This document shows positions 26,609 to 34,937 of a DNA stretch of 64,000 nt, piece by piece. Origin of the DNA: Planctomycetota bacterium (GTDB lineage Bacteria > Planctomycetota > UBA1135 > GCA-002686595); the NCBI GenBank assembly GCA_002683825.1, contig NYUD01000031.1, positions 1-64,000 of the forward strand, given 5' to 3'. The stretch's first letter is position 1, and the number at the start of each line of letters is the position of its first letter. The notes beneath the pieces are model-generated. The model was not told where the DNA came from, did not search any database, and saw nothing but the letters and a program-made list of their open reading frames with translations. Made by a program: the position numbers and the translations under genes.

Positions 26609-27714
26609 ATCCCGACCAAGATCTAGAAACGGTAGCCTTCGAAGGACTCGACGGGGTCGAAGGACAGCTCGATGCCTGGCAACGACTGATGGAATCGGCG
26701 CGAGCCGATGCACTCTTCAACGGTCCGACCTGGGTCATGGCACATGTGCGTGCCTTTGCGCCGGAAACGAGCTTGTTCGGGTGGACGATCTACAGGGGCG
26801 GTGAGCCCATGGCCCTCTTTGCCTTTCGCATCGAAGAATCTCGCGGCACTTTCGCTCTCCGACGTGGCCAAGCTGCGGCGGACGGCAGCTTCGATTCGGA
26901 CTACTGCGAGCCCTTGATTCGTCCTGGTTTTGAAGAGGCCGCGGCCAGGGCTCTCCTGGATCGGTTGGCGGAACAACGCAGGGTCGAAGCGCTCGTCCTG
27001 ACGGGCCTCCGAAGCGACTTTCCATTCCTCAAATCTCTTCACGACGAGCTCGTCTCGAGGGGCCAACCCATGCGCGTGCGCGAGTCGACCTGCCTGGCGC
27101 TCGAATTGCCCGCAAGCTTCGACGGCTACCTCGAACATCTCAAACCGCGCATGCGAACCAAGGTACGCAGCGCCATACGCCAGGCCGAAGAGAATGGCGC
27201 CCGTGCCACCCTGTGCTCCGAGCCCGACGAGCTCGGCCCCTATCTCGACGAGCTGTTTCTTCTGCATGGGCGCCGCTGGAGAACGGCCGGCCAACCGGGC
27301 AGCTTCGAGGACAGCCGTCGACGGGTCTTTTATCGCTCCATGGCAAGCGAGTTTCTTCGCCAGGGAGCCTTGCGCCTCACACGCCTCGTGAAGGGAACGC
27401 AGGCCCTGGCCTCACAGCTGGGCATCGTCTTGAACGGCACCTACTACCAGTTGCAGGAGGGCTACGACCCCGAATTCTCCCATCAGCGCGTGGGAGTCGC
27501 ACTGCGTGGCCTGGCGATTCGGGGGCTGATCGACGAGGGTGTAGGGCGCTACGACTTTCTGGCGGGGGACTCGACGCACAAGCGCGACTGGGGTGGAACG
27601 CCCGAGCCCTGCACGACGCTGGCCTTCGGGGTTCCGCGCTGGCGAGCGCGCTGGAGCTACGGAATGCGAGCCCTGGTGGACCGCCTCCGGCCCCGCCAGT
27701 CCTCTATTAGGTAG
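26605..27714 (+). CDS. FemAB/CelD-like GNAT transferase
   Basis: The start is a TTG at 26605 overlapping the deacetylase stop (TTGA), giving 369 residues. The order of elements fits the Acetyltransf_6 (CelD/BcsL, FemAB-like) family: NGPTWVMAHVRAF early, a middle block SFDGYLEHLKPRMRTKVRSA with the following EENGARATL, then LFLLHGRRWRTAG and the late QLQEGYDPEFSHQRVGVALR and YDFLAGDSTHKRDWG. These proteins transfer acyl or amino-acyl groups and often sit in exopolysaccharide clusters together with a polysaccharide deacetylase, as here. The substrate is not known. It is the last gene of the operon. Confidence 0.85.
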   Translation: MNPDQDLETVAFEGLDGVEGQLDAWQRLMESARADALFNGPTWVMAHVRAFAPETSLFGWTIYRGGEPMALFAFRIEESRGTFALRRGQAAADGSFDSDYCEPLIRPGFEEAAARALLDRLAEQRRVEALVLTGLRSDFPFLKSLHDELVSRGQPMRVRESTCLALELPASFDGYLEHLKPRMRTKVRSAIRQAEENGARATLCSEPDELGPYLDELFLLHGRRWRTAGQPGSFEDSRRRVFYRSMASEFLRQGALRLTRLVKGTQALASQLGIVLNGTYYQLQEGYDPEFSHQRVGVALRGLAIRGLIDEGVGRYDFLAGDSTHKRDWGGTPEPCTTLAFGVPRWRARWSYGMRALVDRLRPRQSSIR

Positions 27715-28359
27715 GCGCCGTAGCCCGAAGCTCGGGCCGACCAGGGGTCCTAGAACCGCCCTCCCAACGATTGCAACTTCTTGAGCCTTCATGGCACAGC
27801 GATTGCGACTTCATACCTATCGCCCCTTTCCGGGGCGTAATGGCTATGACCTTAACTCTCCTTGGACCTAGTTCGTTTTTTGCCTCTGGGCCCGCATCAG
27901 TAACGTTTGTCTCGGATGCGGGGTCCCCGAGGGCCAACTCCGGCAGCGTCCGGATTCTGGATCATGGTGGCCAGGATCCGGACGCGCTGCCTTTTTTCTG
28001 GAGAGCCCCTGCCCACCTCCCGATACCAGGAGCCAGCGAACCCTCCTATTTCCTTCACTACCCCCGTCTCGACCACGCAACAGATCTCTCCTTGTTCGGT
28101 GCGTTCTCGGTGACGACCTCGCTCGAAGCCGATGTGGGACTCCCTCGTGGAGAGCTCATGCGGCCAGCGCCTCCATGCCCAGCGCATTCCCCTCTGCGCT
28201 GCGTTTTCCCCCTGCCTCGGCTTTGATGGAGAGCTGATCCTATCGGGAATCAACCTCTCGGCGCCAGCCGCATGGAACACCCGGCCTAGAGCGAGTTCGT
28301 CACTTTTTTTCCTGATTGGCGAGACCTCACCTCGGACTTGTGGGGCACTTGTCCGGCGA
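27715..28359. other. 645-bp intergenic region with hairpins, no gene seen
   Basis: Between the FemAB-like gene and the end of pepN no reading frame looks protein-like. A small hairpin sits at 27723-27737 (GCCCGA, loop AGC, TCGGGC) 9 bp after the stop at 27714, another at 27821-27837 (CGCCCC with GGGGCG), and a very strong terminator at 27942-27997. Base composition is visibly more T-rich than in the flanking genes. A small RNA ending at the terminator is possible but unproven. Confidence 0.5.
27942..27997 (+). terminator. Very strong rho-independent terminator
   Basis: A long stem pairs ggcagc (27942-27947) with gctgcc (27986-27991), and gtccggattctgg (27948-27960) with ccaggatccggac (27971-27983), with one G-T pair, a 2-nt bulge and a 10-nt loop. 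It is followed directly by six T at 27992-27997. The T run fits only plus-strand transcription. It lies 228 bp after the last stop on that strand. Confidence 0.85.
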
Positions 28360-31005
28360 CTAACGGAGTGCCCGACCGACGATCTCGCTCGTGTCCTTGG
28401 AGAGTTTCGCGTGAGAAGCGATGCGCTCCAGTTGAGCTTGCATGAAAGACTTGCGCTTCTCGTCGTAGCGTTTCCAGACGTTAAAGGCGGAAACCACGCG
28501 CGAAGCCACCTGCGGGTTGAGCGCGTCGAGAGCGAGAACCTGATCAGCCACCCACTCGTAGGCCTTTCCGTCCGCACGGTGGAACCCGACGGGGTTCCCG
28601 CCGGCGAACGCACGTATCAACGAGTAGACCCGGTTTGGGTTCTCCAGCCTGAATTCGCTGTGCTGGGCGAGCTCGACCACGCGGCCGAGTGGATCGGCCA
28701 GCGGCGCGACCGCCTGCAGGCGGAACCACTTGTCGATCACGAGCGGATCCTCTTGGAAGAGTTCGTAGAACTTGTCCAGGGCCGAGCGCTGTTCCGGGCA
28801 GTCGACAAAGGTCAGACAAGCCAGGGCGGACTGGCGATCGGTCATGTTGTGGGCCGATTCAAACTGCCGCAGGGCGAGATCGATGGTGGCCTGCTCGTGG
28901 CAGTGCACCAGATAGGCCAGTGACCGGTTCTTGATCCGGCGACGGTCGATCGCCTCTTTCGATGCCGAATAGGTGCCGCGGTCGAGGTTGGCGTCGTAGG
29001 CTGCACGCCAGCGGTCCGACAGCCTGGAAGCCAACTGCTCCACAACGAAAACTCTGGCCGCGTGTACGGCATCGGGGTCGATCACACTCATCTGTTGTCC
29101 GAGAAAGATCTCGTCGGGCAGGGAGAGCGCCAGCGACTTCAACGAACCGTCCAGCCCATCATCGTCCAGCACCTCGGCGAAGGCCTCGACGAACAGGGGA
29201 TCCAACTTCATGGCACGGCCCTGGCGCTGCCCCTCAGCCAGGTCCAGGAGGGTGCGCGTGGCAAGCTCGAAGCCCGCATCCCAGCGGCGGAAGGAATCGG
29301 AATCTTGTCCCATCAGAAAGGCCAATTCCTCACTGCCCCGCTCCACCTCTAGCTTTATCGGAGCGGAAAAACCGCGCAGCAGGGAGGGGACCGGCGCCTC
29401 CGCAACGTCCTTGAAGGTGAAGGTGGTTTCAGCATCGGTCAACTCAAGGACCCGCGTCGTGGGAGGATTCGTATCCAGCCCATCCCCCATGAGAAGCGGC
29501 ATGTCTCTGCCATTCGACGAAAGCAAACCCATGCTGATCGGAATGTGCAACGGTCGCGACTCGTAATCGCCGTCCCTGGGCGCGCTTTGGCGGAGCGTCA
29601 GCCTGTAGGACCTGCTGGCTGCATCGTATTCACCACTGGCCTCCACAACCGGCGTACCAGCTTGGGAATACCAGCGTTCGAATTGATCGAGATCACGTCC
29701 ATTGGCATCGGCCATCGCCGCTCGGAAGTCGTCGCACTCCACAGCCGAACCGTCGTGGCGCTCAAAGTAGAGGTCCATTCCCTTCCTGAAGCCCTCCCGC
29801 CCGAGCAACGTTTGGTACATCCGCACAACCTCAGCGCCCTTCTCGTACACCGTCACGGTGTAGAAGTTGTCCATCGAGACGTACGCTTCCGGTCGGATCG
29901 GATGGGCCATCGGTCCGGCATCTTCGGTGAATTGCATGGTGCGCAAGGCTCGCACATCGGCGATCCGCTTGACGGCAGCTGAAGTCGTGTCAGCCGAGAA
30001 TTCCTGATCTCTAAAAACCGTCAACCCCTCCTTGAGGGTCAACTGGAACCAGTCGCGGCACGTCACACGATTTCCGGTCCAGTTGTGGAAGTACTCGTGA
30101 GCGATAACGCCTTCGATCGCCTCGTAATCGCCGTCGGTCGCTGTCTCGGGCCTGGCCAGGACATACTTGGAATTGAAGACGTTCAGGCCCTTGTTCTCCA
30201 TCGCTCCCATGTTGAAAGCATTGACCGCAACAATCATGTAGATGTCCAGGTCGTATTCGAGGCCGAAGCGTTCCTCGTCCCACGCCATGGCCTTTTGCAA
30301 TGACCGCAGGGCGTGCTCGCACTTGTCGGTATTCTGTTCTTCGACCCAGATCTCCAGCTGGATATCGCGACCGGATCGCGTCGTAAACCTCCCTCGATGG
30401 CAAGCGAGGTCGCCGGCCACCAATGCAAAGAGATAGCTGGGCTTGGGGTAGGGATCCTCCCAACAAACGAAGCGTTTGCCGTCGAGCATCGAACCGCTTT
30501 CTATCCGATTGCCGTTCGACAGCATCACGGGACAGCGACCCTTCTCCGCCTCGATTCTCACCGAATAGCGCGCCATCACATCCGGACGATCCAGGAAGAA
30601 CGTGATGCGCCGAAATCCCTCGGCTTCACACTGGGTGCAGAAAATACCGTCCGATAGATAGAGGCCCGAAAGCTGTGTATTCGCCTTCGGATCGATTTCG
30701 ACCACCGTTTCCAGTTCGAAGTCGTCGGGCACCTCGGGAATGACCAAGCTATCGTTCTTGAGTTCGAATTCGCCGATGACCAGAGGCGTACCGTTCAACT
30801 TCAAACCCACCAGTTCGATGTCTTCTCCGTTGAGAACCAGTGGTCGACCGCCGGGATTGACATCGCGATTGCTGCGCACGGCGAGCACCGCGCGCACGCG
30901 GGTCATTCGCTCGCTCAACTGGAAAGTGAGGTTGACCCGGTCGATCCAATGATCGGGGGGCGAGTAATTCTTCCGGTAGACGGATTGCGGGGTGTTGGCA
31001 CTCAT
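28360..31005 (-). CDS. pepN: Aminopeptidase N (M1 family)
   Basis: The 881-residue protein matches the PepN type of M1 zinc aminopeptidase over its whole length. GAMEN, which binds the substrate N terminus, is at residues 267-271. The zinc site is HEYFH at 303-307 with Glu326 in LKEGL. These sit six residues later than in the E. coli enzyme. The C-terminal half has the DUF3458 Ig-like and helical domains (ALACLTFVDCPEQR, then DKWFRLQA and NPNRVYSLIRAFAGGN). No signal peptide is seen; it is cytoplasmic and finishes peptide breakdown. It lies 197 bp downstream of the 2-oxoglutarate dehydrogenase gene on the same strand. Confidence 0.97.
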   Translation of the reverse strand: MSANTPQSVYRKNYSPPDHWIDRVNLTFQLSERMTRVRAVLAVRSNRDVNPGGRPLVLNGEDIELVGLKLNGTPLVIGEFELKNDSLVIPEVPDDFELETVVEIDPKANTQLSGLYLSDGIFCTQCEAEGFRRITFFLDRPDVMARYSVRIEAEKGRCPVMLSNGNRIESGSMLDGKRFVCWEDPYPKPSYLFALVAGDLACHRGRFTTRSGRDIQLEIWVEEQNTDKCEHALRSLQKAMAWDEERFGLEYDLDIYMIVAVNAFNMGAMENKGLNVFNSKYVLARPETATDGDYEAIEGVIAHEYFHNWTGNRVTCRDWFQLTLKEGLTVFRDQEFSADTTSAAVKRIADVRALRTMQFTEDAGPMAHPIRPEAYVSMDNFYTVTVYEKGAEVVRMYQTLLGREGFRKGMDLYFERHDGSAVECDDFRAAMADANGRDLDQFERWYSQAGTPVVEASGEYDAASRSYRLTLRQSAPRDGDYESRPLHIPISMGLLSSNGRDMPLLMGDGLDTNPPTTRVLELTDAETTFTFKDVAEAPVPSLLRGFSAPIKLEVERGSEELAFLMGQDSDSFRRWDAGFELATRTLLDLAEGQRQGRAMKLDPLFVEAFAEVLDDDGLDGSLKSLALSLPDEIFLGQQMSVIDPDAVHAARVFVVEQLASRLSDRWRAAYDANLDRGTYSASKEAIDRRRIKNRSLAYLVHCHEQATIDLALRQFESAHNMTDRQSALACLTFVDCPEQRSALDKFYELFQEDPLVIDKWFRLQAVAPLADPLGRVVELAQHSEFRLENPNRVYSLIRAFAGGNPVGFHRADGKAYEWVADQVLALDALNPQVASRVVSAFNVWKRYDEKRKSFMQAQLERIASHAKLSKDTSEIVGRALR

Positions 31006-31202
31006 CGTGCTGCGTACTGGTTTTCAGGAATCCCCAGGAAAAAGGGGTGGCGAATGATAGGCGATGGAGGCCGGGAGACGCACAGGCGCGACGGACAATT
31101 CCTCCGGGCAAACGCTGCATGGCCTAGACGACCACATCCCGTGGTCGATTCGCGGAAGCCCAGCTGATACTCCACCGAGAAGCCTCCTCTCCCCGTCACC
31201 TC

Positions 31203-34200
31203 TCAGTCCTTGAAGGCGCGCTCGATCAAGTACTCTTGCTGGGCTCCATGCCTTCGGTACGAACCGCTGGCCGGACTCGACGATTCGGGACGACCGCAGT
31301 AGTCGATCGCGATCTTGTGGTCGTGAAAGCGCTGGAACATATAGGTCCAGGCCCCCATGTTGCGCGGCTCTTCTTGGCACCAGAACACTCGTGCGCCGGG
31401 ATGGCGCGCAAGGTGGCTCTCGAGTTCAGTCAAAGGCAACGGATACAGCTGCTCGAGCCGTAGGATCTCGACGTCATCGACCCCATGTTCTTCGCGATAC
31501 GCAACCAGTTCGTAGTACAGCTTACCCGTGCAAATCAGGATTCGTGCGGCCTTCTGGGGAGGCGTCGGGTCGGGAAGCACTTCACGGAAAGTTCCTTCGA
31601 CGAAGGCGTCGATCGAACTGGCGGCGCGTTTGTCGCGCAGGAGCGATTTCGGCGTGAACACGACCAACGGTCGCTTGTCCGGCAAGAGCCCCTGTCGGCG
31701 CAACAAATGGAAATACTGAGCGGAGGTCGTGCAATTTGCCACCGTCAGATTTCCCTTCGAACAAAGGGCCAGGAAGCGTTCGGGCCGACCGCTGGAGTGC
31801 TCTGGCCCTTGCCCATCAAAGCCGTGTGGAAGAAGTAGGGTAACGCCGCTCTTTTCCTTCCACTTCGCCTCGCCCGAAACGATGAACTGATCGATGGCAA
31901 CCTGAGCGCCGTTCGCAAAGTCCCCAAACTGCGCTTCCCACAGAACGAGGGCGTCCGGGCGGGTCAGTGAATAGCCGTATTCGAAACCGAGCACGGCCTC
32001 CTCGCTCAGGAATGAATCCCAGGCATCGAAATCCGCTCCTCCGCGACCGACTCCCTTGAGCGGAACGTAATCCTTTTCCGTCAACTGATCGCGAATGACG
32101 GCATGGCGATGGCTGAAGGTACCTCGGCCGGAATCCTGCCCGCAAAGCCGAACGGAAACGGCCTCGCGCAGAAGCGACCCAAAGGCGAGCGCCTCGGCAC
32201 AGCCCCAATCGACACCCCGTTCACCGCGTACCATCCCTTCCCGACGGTGCAGTTGTCGCAACAGGTTGGGGTGGACGACGTGGCCCTCGGGCATCTTGTT
32301 GCAGCGGTCGATGATTCCGACCAGTTCATCCCTCGCAACTCCCGTCGACATCGAGGGTTCGTGAACGTAGTCGTCGAATTCGTCGTCGTCGAGATCGATC
32401 CGCTCTACCAGAGGAAGCTCGACCTCCTCGGGTGCGTTGCTCTTCGCTCGCGCCTCCGCCAATTCGCCTGCGTAACGCTCACGAATCTTCTCGATCTCGT
32501 GTTCCTCGATGTCTTGGCGCCGACGCAGCAATTCGATGTAGGATTCGACGACCGTGGGTTGGCGGCGAATCTTGGAATAGAGGATCGGCTGGGTGTACGC
32601 CGGTTCGTCGCCCTCGTTGTGCCCCCAGCGCCGATAGCAGACCATATCGATCACGGCGTCTTCGCCAAACTCGCGCTGGTAATCAACCCCAAGGTGCACG
32701 GCGCGCATGACGGACTCGGGATAGTCGCCGTTGGCCTTGAGGATGAGAGCCTGAACGCTCTTGGCTACATCGGTGCACGAATAGGTCGAACGCAAGGACC
32801 GCGGACCCGCCGTGAAACCGATCTGGTTATTGACGACGAGGTGAACCGTGCCCCCGTTCCTGAAAGCCGGCAATTGCGACATGTTCAGCGTTTCCGCCAC
32901 AACGCCCTGGCCGCTGAAGGCCGCATCGCCGTGGATCAAGACGGCCAAAACACTCTTGCGTTCGACGTCACGCATCGCGTCCTGATAGGCGCGCGTCATA
33001 CCGCAAACGACCGGATCCACGGCTTCGAGGTGGCTGGGATTGGGGCACAGGTACACGTCGATCGTCCGTCCTGTGCGCGTGTGATAAACACCACGCTGTC
33101 CCAGATGGTACTTCACGTCGCCGGAGCCCTCGACGGAAAGCGGCAATAGGACGCCCTGGAACTCTCGGAAGATCTGTTCGTAAGACTTTCCGAGAATGTT
33201 CGCAAGCACGTTCAGGCGGCCGCGGTGCGCCATTCCGATCACGACGCGCTCGACACCCCGTTCGGCCGCGCGGTCGATGATCTCGGCCAGGGCGGGAATG
33301 AGCGTATCAGCTCCCTCCAGGGAAAAGCGTTTGTTGCCGGGGTATTGCGTATGCAGAAAACGCTCGAAGTTTTCCGCTCGATAGAGGCGTTCGAGAAGTT
33401 GCATGCGCAGTTCGTGGGTAAACTCCAGGAGACCCACCTGACCTTCCACACTCTCGCGCACCCAACCTTGTTTGTCCCGGTCGACGATGTGCATGTATTC
33501 GACCGACCAACGCCGGCAATAGGCCCGGCGTAGCACCGCCAGGATCTCGCGCAGAGTCATCTCCTGCTTTCCGCTCATACCGGAGCAAAGGAACGTGCGA
33601 TCGAGATCCCATACCGTGAATCCGTAGGTCCCCGGATCCATCGTCTTCAAGACTGCGGGGTCGTACTCGAGCGGGTCGAGATCCGCCAGGCGCCAACCGC
33701 GCACCCGATAGGCGTTGATCAGGTTCCAAACCTCCCCATGGTTGGTTGCATCATCGCCAGGGCCGTGGAGATCGCGGGCCACCTCGTAGGGCTTCCACGG
33801 GACGCGATAGCCCGCGAAAACTTCCTCGTAGAAACCGTCCTCTCCGGTTAGCAGTTCTTCGACACGCTTCAGAAAGAGGCCCGACTCGGCTCCCTGGATC
33901 ACCCGGTGGTCATAGGTCGAAGTCATCGTCATCACCGGACCGAAGGCGCCTGCCGCCAGCGTTGCGTCCGAAGCGCCGGCCACCTGAGGGGGGACGCCTA
34001 TCGTGCCGGTGGCGACGATGAGACCCTGTCCCTTCATCAGACGGGGCACGCTCATCTCGGTACCGAAGCCGCCTGGATTGGTCAGAGTGACGTTCGTGTC
34101 CTGATAGTCGGACGCTTCCAGCTCGCCCTGTCGACCGCGCTGCACGAGAGCCTCGTACTCCTCGCGGAAGGTCCGGAAATCCATCGCGTCTGCGGACTTG

Positions 34201-34799
34201 ATGTTGGGAACGACGAGCATTCGCCCCTTCGGACCGGGCACGTCGATCGCCAACCCCAGGTTGATGTGCTGCGGCACGCGTCGATACGCCCGACCCTCGC
34301 GCTCGACGTAGGACGCGACCATGTGCGGCATCTCGCCCAGTGCCTTGGCCAGGGCGTAGGCGATGATGTGTGTGAACGAGGTCTTGCCCAGGGCACGGAC
34401 GGCCATGTGCTCGTTCATCACGCTGCGGTTTTCCGACAGGACTTTGGCCGGCAGCGTGCGCACCGACGTCGCCGTAGGCAACGTCAAGCTGTCCTCCATG
34501 TTGCTGGCGATGCGCCCGGCGATTCCGCTCAAGAGCTCGAGTTCGGTGTCCTCCTGGCGTTTGGGCGTCGCCTCGGCAGCTTCCCGCACTTCCCTTTGGG
34601 GAAGGGCGGCCTGCGGCTCGCCACGCTTCGCTGTCGGTGCACTCGTCCCTGTCGTGCCTCCTCCGGCCGGTCCTTCGGCGCGCTCGAAGAGCCGCTGCCA
34701 GGATTCGTCAACGCTCTCAGCGTCCCGTTTCCAATCCTCGAACAACGCCTGAACGTAGCCCGCGTTGACGCCGTACTCCCGCTCAAAATCTAAACCCAT
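31203..34799 (-). CDS. kgd: 2-oxoglutarate dehydrogenase E1 fused to E2 succinyltransferase domain (Kgd/OdhA type)
   Basis: The 1198-residue protein has three parts. The first 40 residues match the E1o N-terminal segment (YVQALFEDWKRDAESVDESW), followed by a Gly/Ala/Thr linker. Residues about 90-350 are an E2 acyltransferase catalytic domain ending in the active-site block TYDHRVIQGAESG. There is no lipoyl domain. Residues about 370-1198 are a thiamine-diphosphate E1 component with HRGRLNVL, IHGDAAFSGQGV and NNQIGFT. This order is that of mycobacterial Kgd and corynebacterial OdhA, of similar length. The enzyme decarboxylates 2-oxoglutarate in the TCA cycle and probably borrows a lipoyl domain from pyruvate dehydrogenase E2. 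The pepN gene follows; the sulfatase-like operon diverges 138 bp away. Confidence 0.95.
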   Translation of the reverse strand: MGLDFEREYGVNAGYVQALFEDWKRDAESVDESWQRLFERAEGPAGGGTTGTSAPTAKRGEPQAALPQREVREAAEATPKRQEDTELELLSGIAGRIASNMEDSLTLPTATSVRTLPAKVLSENRSVMNEHMAVRALGKTSFTHIIAYALAKALGEMPHMVASYVEREGRAYRRVPQHINLGLAIDVPGPKGRMLVVPNIKSADAMDFRTFREEYEALVQRGRQGELEASDYQDTNVTLTNPGGFGTEMSVPRLMKGQGLIVATGTIGVPPQVAGASDATLAAGAFGPVMTMTSTYDHRVIQGAESGLFLKRVEELLTGEDGFYEEVFAGYRVPWKPYEVARDLHGPGDDATNHGEVWNLINAYRVRGWRLADLDPLEYDPAVLKTMDPGTYGFTVWDLDRTFLCSGMSGKQEMTLREILAVLRRAYCRRWSVEYMHIVDRDKQGWVRESVEGQVGLLEFTHELRMQLLERLYRAENFERFLHTQYPGNKRFSLEGADTLIPALAEIIDRAAERGVERVVIGMAHRGRLNVLANILGKSYEQIFREFQGVLLPLSVEGSGDVKYHLGQRGVYHTRTGRTIDVYLCPNPSHLEAVDPVVCGMTRAYQDAMRDVERKSVLAVLIHGDAAFSGQGVVAETLNMSQLPAFRNGGTVHLVVNNQIGFTAGPRSLRSTYSCTDVAKSVQALILKANGDYPESVMRAVHLGVDYQREFGEDAVIDMVCYRRWGHNEGDEPAYTQPILYSKIRRQPTVVESYIELLRRRQDIEEHEIEKIRERYAGELAEARAKSNAPEEVELPLVERIDLDDDEFDDYVHEPSMSTGVARDELVGIIDRCNKMPEGHVVHPNLLRQLHRREGMVRGERGVDWGCAEALAFGSLLREAVSVRLCGQDSGRGTFSHRHAVIRDQLTEKDYVPLKGVGRGGADFDAWDSFLSEEAVLGFEYGYSLTRPDALVLWEAQFGDFANGAQVAIDQFIVSGEAKWKEKSGVTLLLPHGFDGQGPEHSSGRPERFLALCSKGNLTVANCTTSAQYFHLLRRQGLLPDKRPLVVFTPKSLLRDKRAASSIDAFVEGTFREVLPDPTPPQKAARILICTGKLYYELVAYREEHGVDDVEILRLEQLYPLPLTELESHLARHPGARVFWCQEEPRNMGAWTYMFQRFHDHKIAIDYCGRPESSSPASGSYRRHGAQQEYLIERAFKD

Positions 34800-34937
34800 G
34801 GAGGCCCTCCCTTAGCCACAAGTCTAACCCGCGCCTACCATGCCCCGGAGTGCGGGGGCAGGGATCGGCTGGATTCGGTCCCGTTCGCGGCGGTCCTCGT
34901 AGCCACGGGGTCGCATCGGAGGTAGGGTTCCCGGGCC

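Noticed and set aside
27771-28226. 151-codon open frame in the 27715-28359 gap
   Set aside because: It runs through the strong terminator hairpin and has no protein-like pattern or start signal.
32103-33149. 348-codon plus-strand open frame
   Set aside because: Antisense to the E1 domain of the 2-oxoglutarate dehydrogenase gene, with no recognisable motif.
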